Origin: VXYK01 sp965221585
GTDB lineage: Bacteria > Actinomycetota > Acidimicrobiia > Acidimicrobiales > Aldehydirespiratoraceae
Assembly: GCA_965221585.1 (NCBI GenBank)
Contig: OZ244898.1
Coordinates: 1,612,001-1,676,000 of the forward strand
Length of the DNA: 64,000 nucleotides
Direction of reading: 5' to 3'
In this document: positions 27,079-35,242 of the stretch, piece by piece
Layout of the letters: the number at the start of each line of letters is the position of its first letter
How positions within the stretch are numbered: the stretch's first letter is position 1
Notes under the pieces: generated by a model
The model's database searches: none
What the model saw: the letters and a program-made list of their open reading frames with translations, nothing else
What the model was told of the DNA's origin: nothing
Program-made: the position numbers and the translations under genes

Positions 27079-27354
27079 TCAGCTCTTGCCCGCGGCCTTC
27101 AGCTTCGCTCCAACGGATACCTTGCAGCGAGTACCGGCGGGCACATTGATCGTCTCACCGGTCTGGGGGTTGCGGGCCACCCTGGCACTGGTGTTGGCAC
27201 GCTCGAACTTGAGGTACCCAGTGATGGCAACCTCCCCGCCGTTCCCGATCTCCGACTCGATCGTGCTCATCATGGCGTCGAGACACGCCCCAGCGTCTTT
27301 TTGGCTTACACCGGCCTTGTCGGCCATGGCCGCAACGAGTTCGCCCTTGTTCAT
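27079..27354 (-). CDS. hup: HU-family DNA-binding protein
   Basis: This 91-aa protein starts MNKGELVAAMADKAG and contains the beta-arm signature ARVARNPQTGETINVPA, where the proline that intercalates into DNA would lie. The C terminus KVSVGAKLKAAGK is typical of HU. It compacts and bends DNA in the nucleoid. There is no long Lys/Ala tail like that of mycobacterial HupB. A perfect inverted repeat lies upstream (27410-27458). Confidence 0.95.
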   Translation of the reverse strand: MNKGELVAAMADKAGVSQKDAGACLDAMMSTIESEIGNGGEVAITGYLKFERANTSARVARNPQTGETINVPAGTRCKVSVGAKLKAAGKS

Positions 27355-27409
27355 GATTGCTCCGTTTGTTGTTGTTGGTTGGCCGCGACTCTCGCAGTCA
27401 AACGAATAA

Positions 27410-27458
27410 CACGCGAGCCGAAATTCTCAACAATGTCAAGCATTTCCGGGCTCGCGTG
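27410..27458. repeat. 10-bp perfect inverted repeat upstream of hup
   Basis: CACGCGAGCC (27410-27419) is matched by GGCTCGCGTG (27449-27458), and the match nearly continues inward (GAAAT / ATTTCC). On the minus strand the 29-nt loop contains TTGACA at 27434-27439, but no -10 fits at 17 nt. The repeat may be an operator over the hup promoter or a structured 5' leader. Confidence 0.5.
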
Positions 27459-27573
27459 GCTTCGCAACCCTTGAAACTACAGGGATCTTTGTCCACTGCC
27501 CACCTCTTGAGCCAAATTACACGACCCTAGAAATCGCCTCCGGAGGCCCGCCGAAGGCACCTCGAGGCTCAGC

Positions 27574-28344
27574 TCAAATCGAGTCGCTGGCGGGGTTGCT
27601 GCGCCTCTCGCCTCTCAGAAAGGCGTCGCGGGCTTCGTCGCCCAGCCCGTGCAGATTGAGTTCGAACGTGAACCCCTGTTCCAAGCGATAGCCGCGGCTG
27701 GGATCATCGTCGATGCCGATCAGGGAGGCTTTAGCCGCGCGCATCACCGTTGGATGCTTCGAGGCGATCACCGCGGCGACCTCACGGGCGGTGTCGGCAA
27801 GCTCTGCCGCGTCGACCACACGCAGCACGGTCCCCCAGTGTTCAAGTTGTTCCGCCGTAGCCGGTTCACAGCTGTAGAGCATCCAGCGAAGCTGCTTCTC
27901 GGGAACCAACCGGGCCAGATAGCTCGCCGCACCGAGCGCCCCATTGTCAATCTCAGGGAGCCCGAAACGCACACCCCGTGCCGCAACCACGATGTCGGCG
28001 CTTCCCGCAAGTCCGATACCGGTTCCGAAGCAGAAGTCGTTGACCGCGCAGATCACCGGCACCGCACACCCGTAGACCGCGCGAAACACGCTCAGACAGG
28101 CCCGGTTGACTTCGATGATGCCCGAATTGCCAGGCATCCGCTGCATCTCCTTGATGTCGACCCCGGCACAGAATCCCCGTCCGGTCGCGGTCAGGATCAC
28201 GGCGGTAACTTCGCTCCTGGCGTCGATCCCGTTCAAGATCTCCGCGAGCCGGTCCGTGTCGCCGATCGGCAGTGCGTTGACCTTCGGATTGTCCATCACC
28301 AACTCGAGGACCCCGTCGGAGCTCAAAGACTCGTGAATGGTCAT
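27574..28344 (-). CDS. Enoyl-CoA hydratase/isomerase family protein
   Basis: This 256-aa crotonase-fold protein has the oxyanion-hole segments GRGFCAGVDIKEM and FCFGTGIGLAGSADIV. The position of the first catalytic Glu of hydratases (GGGCEL in crotonase) appears to be Gly here, while the second (FGLPEID) is kept, so it may be an isomerase or act on an unusual acyl-CoA. Its start overlaps the thiolase-like gene stop by 4 nt: DUF35, thiolase-like protein and crotonase form one operon. Confidence 0.85.
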   Translation of the reverse strand: MTIHESLSSDGVLELVMDNPKVNALPIGDTDRLAEILNGIDARSEVTAVILTATGRGFCAGVDIKEMQRMPGNSGIIEVNRACLSVFRAVYGCAVPVICAVNDFCFGTGIGLAGSADIVVAARGVRFGLPEIDNGALGAASYLARLVPEKQLRWMLYSCEPATAEQLEHWGTVLRVVDAAELADTAREVAAVIASKHPTVMRAAKASLIGIDDDPSRGYRLEQGFTFELNLHGLGDEARDAFLRGERRSNPASDSI

Positions 28345-29528
28345 CGGCGCACCAGCACTGACGATCCATGGCCGAACAGACCCTGGTTGGCGGTTATGCC
28401 GACCCTGGCACCCTCGACCTGACGGGCCTGCGCCTGTCCTCGCAGCTGCCAGGTCAGCTCACACACCTGGGCGATCGCCTGGGCGGGAACGGCCTCCCCG
28501 AAAGCACCCAGACCACCGCTGGGATTCACCGGCAAGCGGCCCCCGATCGTGGTGACACCGTCGCGCAGCAGTTTCTCCGCCTCACCCACCTCGCAGAACC
28601 CGAGCTGTTCATACCAGTCGAGTTCCAACGCGGACGACAGGTCGTAGACCTCCGCCACGTCGACGTCGTCGGGACCGAGTCCCGCTTCGGCATAGACGCG
28701 GTCTCCGATCGAGGCCTTGAAACCCCGATCGGGCGGCGCGGTCTCCCCCGCAGAATCCGTCGCCAGATAGGGCAGGTCGATGACGGTGTCCGGAAAGGTC
28801 GGCGTAACGGTCGAGATGCCCGCGACCCGCACTGGGTCGCTCACACCGTGGGACCGGGCGTAGTCCATCGACGAAACCACCATCGCCGCTCCACCGTCGG
28901 AAGTCGCACAGATGTCGAGCAGACGAAGGGGATCCGACACGACCGGCGAGTTCGCCACATCGTCGATGTCGTACTCCTTGGTGAACCGGGCGTTGGGGTT
29001 GTGCACCGAATGGCGGGAGTTCTTGACCTTCACTCTGGCGAAGTCCTCGGCGGTGGCACCGTACAGGTCCATCCGGCGCCGGGCTTGCAGGCCGAAATAC
29101 ACAGGGTTGGTCGCACCGACGAGCTTGAAACGCAGCCAGTCCATGTCGTCGGGACGGTCGCCTTCGTTCGGCGCCAGGAAGCCCTTGGGAGTGGTGTCGG
29201 CACCCACGACGAGTGCCACATCGGCAGCCCCCGAGAGAATCTGCCCCCGAGCAACCGACAACGCGGTGGCGCCGGAGGCACAGGCCGCATAGGAAGACGC
29301 CACCTGTGCACCGTTGAAGCCCAGCGCACGGGCGAAGGTCGACCCCGCAACATATCCGGGGTATCCGCAGCGGACAGTGATCGCCCCTGAGACGAAACCG
29401 ACATCGTTCCAGTCGACGCCGGCATCACGCAGCGCCTCGTTGGCCGCGGCCGTACCGTACTCGACGAAGTTGCGCCCCCACTTTCCCCACGGGTGCATCC
29501 CGACACCGAGAACAGCTATCTCTTCCAT
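28341..29528 (-). CDS. Thiolase-fold protein (lipid-transfer protein/Ltp2-like)
   Basis: The start is the ATG at 29526-29528, overlapping the DUF35 gene stop; the protein is 395 aa, MEEIAVLGVGMHPWG. The nucleophile-loop Cys is present (SYAACASGATAL). The thiolase GHP histidine motif is replaced (NPSGGLGAFGEAVPA), and the C-terminal CxG loop reads NQGLFGHGSS. This pattern, plus the neighbouring DUF35 gene, fits steroid retro-aldolases such as Ltp2 rather than true thiolases; EVYD matches the region of their catalytic tyrosine. The substrate is unknown. Confidence 0.82.
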   Translation of the reverse strand: MEEIAVLGVGMHPWGKWGRNFVEYGTAAANEALRDAGVDWNDVGFVSGAITVRCGYPGYVAGSTFARALGFNGAQVASSYAACASGATALSVARGQILSGAADVALVVGADTTPKGFLAPNEGDRPDDMDWLRFKLVGATNPVYFGLQARRRMDLYGATAEDFARVKVKNSRHSVHNPNARFTKEYDIDDVANSPVVSDPLRLLDICATSDGGAAMVVSSMDYARSHGVSDPVRVAGISTVTPTFPDTVIDLPYLATDSAGETAPPDRGFKASIGDRVYAEAGLGPDDVDVAEVYDLSSALELDWYEQLGFCEVGEAEKLLRDGVTTIGGRLPVNPSGGLGAFGEAVPAQAIAQVCELTWQLRGQAQARQVEGARVGITANQGLFGHGSSVLVRR

Positions 29529-30058
29529 CACACAACCTCCACCGGACCCACTGGCTCTACCGCATCCACTGGCTTCCATTTCCAGACCAAGTACTCGTGC
29601 TCATCATCTTCGTAGAGCGTGTCGACCACCAACTCGACTTCTGTGCCGATGCTGAGGTCATCGGGAGTCACGCCCGCGACGCACTGCCCCAGGATCACCA
29701 TCTGCTCCTTCTCCAGTTCGACTGCGGCGATCGTGATCGGCTCGTAAGGGTCGGTCGCAGGCACGAACGGCGCTGGCGGCTGATAGTTGCTCGTCGTGTA
29801 TGACCAGACTCGGCCACGCCGCGACAACAGCACCTCCTCGAGGTCCTGCGGACCGTTGACGGCCGGGTCGCCGCCGGCGAGGTGCTTGGGGAAGAAGTAG
29901 GTCTCGCGGCCCGCGAGCTTGGCTCCAATGAGATGCGGCTCGCCCTCAGTCGTGTGCATCCCCTGCACGACAGGCACCCGGGCCTTGCTCGGTGAGCCTT
30001 CGTCGCCGGTGTCGGCGGTTTCGGATGCGGAACTGTCCGGGGACCTGTCCGTGAGCAT
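29528..30058 (-). CDS. DUF35 OB-fold acyl-CoA-associated protein
   Basis: The ATG at 30056-30058 is preferred because AGGAG lies 6 nt upstream; it gives 176 aa starting MLTDRSPDS. The C-terminal half is the DUF35 OB fold (GRVWSYTTSNYQPPAPF, PYEPITIAAVELEKEQMVILGQ). The rubredoxin-like zinc ribbon usual in this family seems lost: the matching stretch AGRETYFFPKHL has no cysteines. DUF35 proteins partner with thiolase-fold enzymes, as ChsH2 does with Ltp2, and the gene is coupled (TGATG) to such an enzyme. Confidence 0.82.
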   Translation of the reverse strand: MLTDRSPDSSASETADTGDEGSPSKARVPVVQGMHTTEGEPHLIGAKLAGRETYFFPKHLAGGDPAVNGPQDLEEVLLSRRGRVWSYTTSNYQPPAPFVPATDPYEPITIAAVELEKEQMVILGQCVAGVTPDDLSIGTEVELVVDTLYEDDEHEYLVWKWKPVDAVEPVGPVEVV

Positions 30059-30082
30059 TGTCATCTCCTGATCTGACGCACA

Positions 30083-30111
30083 GCCAGAGTACCGGTTACC
30101 TTGCCAGAGTA
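30083..30111. repeat. Direct repeat in a divergent promoter region
   Basis: GCCAGAGTA occurs at 30083-30091 and 30103-30111, 20 bp apart (two helical turns), with ACCGGT between. The second copy ends at the first base of the start codon of the rightward gene. The 52-bp gap serves both the DUF35 operon and the rightward gene, so these may be a regulator's paired sites. Confidence 0.4.
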
Positions 30112-31244
30112 TGAACGCAGAGAACCCCAACCCCCAACGGTCGATCTCGAGTGCCGATGACTTCCCGGTGCATCAAGCTTCGGAGTACATCCGCCACGCA
30201 GCGACTTCGGACCGCAACTTCTATGACCGCTACTACTTCAACCTCCATCCCTCGAGCGACGAGTACTTCGCCATCTTCGGACTGGGCCAGTACCCAAACC
30301 TGGGCACCACCGACACGTTCCTGGCGGTCACCCATGACGGCATGCAACGCGTCATGCGAGCCTCGAAACCACTGAGCGACCGCTTCGACATATCCGTTGG
30401 CCCACTTCGCATCGAGATCATCGAGCCACTCAAAAAACTCCGGGTTGTCGTCGAACCCAATGACGCCGACATCGCAATGGATGTCACCTGGACAGCCTCC
30501 CATGCAGCGTTCGAAGAACCACGGCAGTACCTGCGCACGAGAGGAACCGTGGTGTTCGACACTCAACGGTTCGCCCAACTCGGGCGCTGGGAAGGAACCT
30601 TGAACGTCGCGGGCAAAGACATAGCGGTAACACCCGACCGCTGCGGGGGCTCACGGGACCGCTCATGGGGCGTGCGCCCCGTGGGTGAGCAGCAGCCGGA
30701 CGGCATCCGCCAGAACATCTCGGTGATGGCCGGAATGTGGAACTACATGCCGATGGACTTCGAGGACCACTCGATCATCTACATGTGCCATGAGGAACCC
30801 TCCGGGAACCGGCCGTTGGAGGAGGGAGTCCGAGTGTGGCATGACGAGACCCGCGGCCACGACTGGCTCGGTCGGCCGGAGTGGTCCCACGACCTGATCA
30901 GCGGCACTCGCCTGCTGTCGGGGAGCCGGATCAGCTTCCCCGACGCGCCGGAGGGCCCGATCACGGTCGAGGCGGAGCCGCTGATCACCAACTTCATCTC
31001 ACTGGGCACCGGCTACGGGATGGACCAGGACTGGCGCCACGGCATGTGGCAGGGCGACACCGAGGTCGTCCAGGCCCTGGAGTACAAGGTTGATGAGATC
31101 GGTGCCCTGGCCCAGTACGGAGTCGTCGATTCGGTCGGCCGGTTCAGCTACAACGGCAGCACCGGATACGGTCTCTACGAGCACGGTTTCTTCGGTCCGT
31201 TCGAGAAGCTGAACCTGCGCGAAGCCGCCGACCTGTTCCCTTAG
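30111..31244 (+). CDS. Conserved hypothetical protein, possibly lipocalin-like (AttH/CrtC-type)
   Basis: This 377-aa protein has no signal peptide, membrane span or motif I can assign firmly. It is rich in aromatic beta-strand-like segments (FYDRYYFNLHPSSDEYFAIFGLG, DRSWGVRPVGEQQPDG, MDQDWRHGMWQGD). The DRSWGVR pattern and overall composition resemble AttH/CrtC hydratase-like double lipocalin proteins found near lipid-metabolism genes in mycobacteria; that assignment is tentative. It is divergent from the DUF35-thiolase-crotonase operon. Confidence 0.6.
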   Translation: MNAENPNPQRSISSADDFPVHQASEYIRHAATSDRNFYDRYYFNLHPSSDEYFAIFGLGQYPNLGTTDTFLAVTHDGMQRVMRASKPLSDRFDISVGPLRIEIIEPLKKLRVVVEPNDADIAMDVTWTASHAAFEEPRQYLRTRGTVVFDTQRFAQLGRWEGTLNVAGKDIAVTPDRCGGSRDRSWGVRPVGEQQPDGIRQNISVMAGMWNYMPMDFEDHSIIYMCHEEPSGNRPLEEGVRVWHDETRGHDWLGRPEWSHDLISGTRLLSGSRISFPDAPEGPITVEAEPLITNFISLGTGYGMDQDWRHGMWQGDTEVVQALEYKVDEIGALAQYGVVDSVGRFSYNGSTGYGLYEHGFFGPFEKLNLREAADLFP

Positions 31245-31278
31245 GCTCACAACGCCGCTCCTGAGCGCGATGATATCC

Positions 31279-31392
31279 CTGAACCCCCGTTTGCCTGAAA
31301 CCCCGTTGGTCTGAACCCCCCCCCATTTGTCTGAAACCCCATCTGCCTGAACAGCCCATCTGCCTGAACAGCCCATCTGCCCGAAACCCCAC
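31279..31392. repeat. Seven-unit 16-17-bp tandem repeat upstream of gcvP
   Basis: Units starting CTGAA begin at 31279, 31295, 31311, 31331, 31347, 31364 and 31381 (the last is CCGAA). The two most similar copies read CTGAACAGCCCATCTGC. The array fills the gap between the hypothetical gene and gcvP and ends at the gcvP ribosome binding site. There are no unique spacers, so it is not a CRISPR. Confidence 0.8.
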
Positions 31393-31403
31393 TAGGAGGC
31401 GCC

Positions 31404-34289
31404 GTGACCGCACACGACCATTGGACACCGCTCGTAGACCTTGAGGGCAAGAAAGCCTTCGTCGGTCGCCATATCGGGCCCCCCGAATCCGAGAAAGCCC
31501 AGATGCTGGCAGTGCTCGGCGTCGGTTCGATGGAGGAGCTGATCGATGCCACGGTGCCCGAAGACATCAGAATGTCCGAACCGTTGGATCTACCCTCCGG
31601 CGTCGGCCAAACCGCAGCTCAGAATCTTCTCAAGGCCATCGCTCGCTCCAACCAGATCCGCACATCTCTGATCGGGATGGGTTACCACGAGACCATCACT
31701 CCCCCGGTGATCCGCCGCAACATCCTGGAGAACCCCGGCTGGTACACGGCCTATACGCCCTATCAGCCTGAGATCTCCCAGGGTCGCCTCGAAGCGCTGC
31801 TCAACTTCCAGACGATGGTGGCCGAACTCACCGGGATGGACCTGGCCAACGCGTCGCTGCTCGACGAGTCCACAGCAGTTGCTGAAGCCATGACCATGCT
31901 GCATCGGGTCAACCGCAAAAGGACCGGCGACTGCTTCCTGATCGACGCCGAGTGCCATCCCCAGACGATCTCGGTGGTGGAGACCCGGGCAGAACCGATC
32001 GGCTTGGAAACCGTCGTGGGCGACCCGGCAAGCGCGGATCTCAGCGGCGTCTACGCGATGGTGGTGCAATACCCGGGAACCACCGGAGTTATCCCAGACC
32101 TGGAGGCAATCATCGAGCGGGCGCACGCCAACAACACACTCGTCGCCGTGGCCGCTGATCCGCTGGCCCTGGTCGTGCTGGCACCGCCGGGAGAATACGG
32201 TGCCGATGTGGTCGTTGGGAGCACTCAGCGCTTCGGCATCCAGATGGGATTCGGCGGGCCGCATGCCGCATACTTCGCGGTGCGTGAGCAGTACCAGCGC
32301 TCGTTGCCCGGGCGGCTCGTGGGAGTCTCTCGCGACACCGGCGACCGGCGGGCCCTGCGACTGGCTCTGCAGACTCGCGAACAGCACATTCGCAGAGAGA
32401 AGGCCACATCCAATATCTGCACCTCTCAGGTGCTGTTGGCGGTGATGGCCTCGATGTTCGCCATCCATCACGGCCCGACGGGCCTGCGTCGGATCGCCAT
32501 GCGGGTCAACCGCTTCGCCGCAGTGCTGGCGGACGGGCTGCGCCGTGGCGGGCTCGACGTGATGCACGAGGAGTTCTTCGACACGGTGTGTGTGCGTGTG
32601 CCGGGCCGGGCCGACAAGGTCCTGACCATCGCGCTGTCACAGGGGGTCAACCTGCGTCGGGTCGACGCCGACACAGTCTCGATCACCCTCCACGAGACAA
32701 CCACACGGAACGTTATCGAGATCGTCTGGTCGGCTTTCGGGATTGAAGGCGATGTCGGTTACCTCGACGTCCACGTCCGGGACCCGCGGCCGGTCAAGTT
32801 CCGGCGTGACACTCCCGCGCTGCAGCACCCAATTTTCACCGCATACCACAGCGAGACCGACCTGGTGCGCTACATGCGCCAGCTTGTCAACCGCGACATC
32901 GCTTTGGATCGATCGATGATTCCGTTGGGCAGTTGCACGATGAAACTCAATGCTGCAACCGAAATGGAACCGGTGAGCTGGCCCGAACTCGCGCGCATCC
33001 ATCCCTTCGCGCCGGTGGGCCAGACCGTCGGCTATCAACGGATGATCGACGAGCTCGAACGTTGGCTGACTGAGATCACCGGATACGCGGCGGTCTCGCT
33101 TCAACCGAACTCCGGCGCCCAGGGAGAGCTGGCAGGACTCTTGGCGATTCGTGCCTATCACCGCAGCCGCGGCGATTCGCAGCGAGATGTGTGCCTGATC
33201 CCATCCTCCGCGCACGGCACCAACGCGGCCAGCGCGGTGATGGCGGGAATGCGCGTCCTGGTGGTCAACTGTGACGACGAGGGCAACGTGGAGATCGCGC
33301 ATCTCGACAAACTCGTCAGTGAGCATCGCAATGAACTCGCCGCCTTGATGATCACCTATCCCTCCACCCACGGGGTGTTCGAGGTCGAGGTGCGTCGGAT
33401 CTGCGAGATGATCCACGATGCGGGCGGGCAGGTGTACCTCGACGGTGCCAACCTCAACGCCATGGTGGGTCTGGCCCAACCCGGCAAGTTCGGTGCCGAC
33501 GTGTCGCACCTCAACCTGCACAAGACCTTCTGTATCCCACATGGTGGCGGTGGTCCCGGGATCGGGCCGATCGGCGTCGGCGAACACCTGGTTCCTTTCC
33601 TTCCGAACCATCCGATGACGCCAGTGGCGGGTCCGCCCACAAGCCCTGGGCCGGTGGCGGCCGCTCCTTGGGGGTCGGCTGGAATCTTGGCGATTCCCTG
33701 GATGTACATACGCATGATGGGAGCCACAGGTCTGCGTCAGGCCACCGAGACCGCCATCCTCAACGCCAACTACATCGCCAAACGCCTCGAGGACTACTAC
33801 CCAGTGCTCTACCGCGGCGCCAACGGCTGGGTGGCGCACGAGTGCATCCTCGACACCAGGATCATCTGCGCCGAAGCTGGACTGCGCGTCGACGACATAG
33901 CGAAACGCCTCATCGACTTCGGGTTCCATGCTCCGACCATGTCTTTCCCGGTCCCCGAGACGTTGATGGTCGAACCCACCGAATCCGAGAGCCTCGCCGA
34001 ACTCGATCGATTCTGCGATGCCATGATCGCCATCCACGCCGAAGCCAAGCGAGTCGCATCCGGTGATTGGCCCGTAGACGACAACCCGCTCGTCAATGCC
34101 CCTCACACCGCCAATGATGTGACTGCCGACGGATGGCCCCATCCCTATTCACGCTCCGAGGCCGCCTTCCCCGAGGGCTGGGGGCGAGCCGACAAGTACT
34201 GGCCGCCGGTGAGCCGGATCGACGGCGTCTACGGCGACCGCAACCTGATGTGCTCCTGCCCTCCGATGGACCTGCTCAGCGAGCAGTGA
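31404..34289 (+). CDS. gcvP: Glycine dehydrogenase (decarboxylating), P protein of glycine cleavage
   Basis: This 961-aa single-chain P protein decarboxylates glycine and passes the aminomethyl group to lipoyl GcvH. The N-terminal half starts FVGRHIGPPESEK. The PLP lysine lies in the second half in LNLHKTFCIPHGGGGPG. The GTG start at 31404 follows an AGGAGG at ideal spacing. GcvT and GcvH are not in the window. GcvP may also deal with glycine formed by demethylation enzymes at 45 kb, which is an inference. Confidence 0.97.
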   Translation: MTAHDHWTPLVDLEGKKAFVGRHIGPPESEKAQMLAVLGVGSMEELIDATVPEDIRMSEPLDLPSGVGQTAAQNLLKAIARSNQIRTSLIGMGYHETITPPVIRRNILENPGWYTAYTPYQPEISQGRLEALLNFQTMVAELTGMDLANASLLDESTAVAEAMTMLHRVNRKRTGDCFLIDAECHPQTISVVETRAEPIGLETVVGDPASADLSGVYAMVVQYPGTTGVIPDLEAIIERAHANNTLVAVAADPLALVVLAPPGEYGADVVVGSTQRFGIQMGFGGPHAAYFAVREQYQRSLPGRLVGVSRDTGDRRALRLALQTREQHIRREKATSNICTSQVLLAVMASMFAIHHGPTGLRRIAMRVNRFAAVLADGLRRGGLDVMHEEFFDTVCVRVPGRADKVLTIALSQGVNLRRVDADTVSITLHETTTRNVIEIVWSAFGIEGDVGYLDVHVRDPRPVKFRRDTPALQHPIFTAYHSETDLVRYMRQLVNRDIALDRSMIPLGSCTMKLNAATEMEPVSWPELARIHPFAPVGQTVGYQRMIDELERWLTEITGYAAVSLQPNSGAQGELAGLLAIRAYHRSRGDSQRDVCLIPSSAHGTNAASAVMAGMRVLVVNCDDEGNVEIAHLDKLVSEHRNELAALMITYPSTHGVFEVEVRRICEMIHDAGGQVYLDGANLNAMVGLAQPGKFGADVSHLNLHKTFCIPHGGGGPGIGPIGVGEHLVPFLPNHPMTPVAGPPTSPGPVAAAPWGSAGILAIPWMYIRMMGATGLRQATETAILNANYIAKRLEDYYPVLYRGANGWVAHECILDTRIICAEAGLRVDDIAKRLIDFGFHAPTMSFPVPETLMVEPTESESLAELDRFCDAMIAIHAEAKRVASGDWPVDDNPLVNAPHTANDVTADGWPHPYSRSEAAFPEGWGRADKYWPPVSRIDGVYGDRNLMCSCPPMDLLSEQ

Positions 34290-34313
34290 ACCGACAGCGG
34301 CCTATCTGGGCAG

Positions 34314-34334
34314 CCGCGAGTTCGATTCTCGCGG
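34314..34334 (+). terminator. Hairpin after gcvP, shaped like a tRNA T arm
   Basis: CCGCGAG-TTCGATT-CTCGCGG is a perfect 7-bp stem with a 7-nt loop, 24 nt after the gcvP stop. There is no U tract, so it is an intrinsic-terminator-like or 3'-end stability hairpin at best. The loop TTCGATT and stem match a tRNA T arm exactly, but no matching acceptor or anticodon arm is found upstream. Confidence 0.45.
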
Positions 34335-34357
34335 CGAGGCCGGATTAGGTTCCTGGG

Positions 34358-35167
34358 ATGGCAAATCCACAGCACGATCTCCTTGTTGAGCGGCAGGGCC
34401 ACACGATGGTTCTCACCATGAACCGTCCTGAGCGGTTCAATGCGATCACCGGGGCAATGTTGATCCGCATGTACGACGCCTACGAGGAGGCATCCAACGA
34501 TCCGGAGGTTCGCAGCATTGTGATCACTGGCGCCGGCGGCAACTTCTGTTCGGGTGCCGATCTCAGGGCCATGGCAGGCGACAGCCGCGAAGGCGACCCG
34601 ATGGACACCCGTGCACGCATGGCCGAAGACCCCGACATCGTCTACAAGGCTCTGTTCCGTCACTACCGGCCGACCAAGCCGATCATCGCCGCGGTCGAGG
34701 GCGTCGCAATTGCGGGAGGCACCGAACTGCTCCAGGCGATGGAGATCCGGGTCGCGGGTGAGAGTGCCCGTTTCGGTGTGAGCGAGGCTCGCTGGTCGCT
34801 GTATCCGATGGGCGGCTCTGCGGTGCGTCTGCCACGGCAGATCCCCTACACGCACGCCGCGGAGATTCTGCTCACCGCCAAACACATCACAGCTTCAGAA
34901 GCCAAGGAGATCGGCCTGATCGGCCATGTCGTTCCCGACGGAGAGGCGCTCAGCAAAGCGATGGAGATTGCTGAGGTGGTCAACTCCAACGGCCCGCTTG
35001 CAACCGCGGCCATCACCCGCACACTGCACGAGTGCGACGGCATGGAGCTTGATGAGGCTCTTCGCCACGAATGGGATTACGGCCAGGCAGTCTTCGCTTC
35101 CAACGACGCCAAGGAGGGACCCAAGGCCTTCGCCGAGAAGCGCAAGCCGAATTTCACCGGCACCTGA
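34358..35167 (+). CDS. Enoyl-CoA hydratase/crotonase family protein
   Basis: This 269-aa crotonase-fold protein has oxyanion-hole segments GGNFCSGADLRAM and EGVAIAGGTELLQAM. Both acidic positions of hydratases look kept (GGTEL and FGVSEARW). It probably hydrates an enoyl-CoA in acyl-CoA degradation; the substrate is unknown. It lies between gcvP and the LLM flavoprotein gene on the same strand. Confidence 0.87.
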   Translation: MANPQHDLLVERQGHTMVLTMNRPERFNAITGAMLIRMYDAYEEASNDPEVRSIVITGAGGNFCSGADLRAMAGDSREGDPMDTRARMAEDPDIVYKALFRHYRPTKPIIAAVEGVAIAGGTELLQAMEIRVAGESARFGVSEARWSLYPMGGSAVRLPRQIPYTHAAEILLTAKHITASEAKEIGLIGHVVPDGEALSKAMEIAEVVNSNGPLATAAITRTLHECDGMELDEALRHEWDYGQAVFASNDAKEGPKAFAEKRKPNFTGT

Positions 35168-35204
35168 GCTTGCATCTCGGTTGGTTGCACCATAAATTCA
35201 AATA

Positions 35205-35218
35205 TAGAACATGTTCTA
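35205..35218. promoter_or_regulatory. Perfect 14-bp palindrome, KstR-like operator candidate
   Basis: TAGAACATGTTCTA is fully self-complementary and lies 24 nt before the LLM start codon, just upstream of its AGGAGA ribosome binding site. The AAC-NN-GTT core flanked by TAG/CTA is the form reported for TetR-family KstR operators that control steroid catabolism in actinobacteria. No such regulator is in the window. A LexA-type site is a weaker alternative. Confidence 0.55.
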
Positions 35219-35242
35219 GTTATTCACTTCAGGAGAACCACA

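Noticed and set aside
31279..31392. CRISPR array
   Set aside because: Units are 16-17 bp with no unique spacers and no cas genes nearby; it is a simple tandem repeat.
32637..34142. 501-aa open frame opposite gcvP
   Set aside because: It lies wholly within gcvP, which has complete family motifs; no ribosome binding site or recognisable domain.
34290..34345. tRNA gene
   Set aside because: Only a T-arm-like hairpin is present; no pairing acceptor stem, D arm or anticodon arm upstream.
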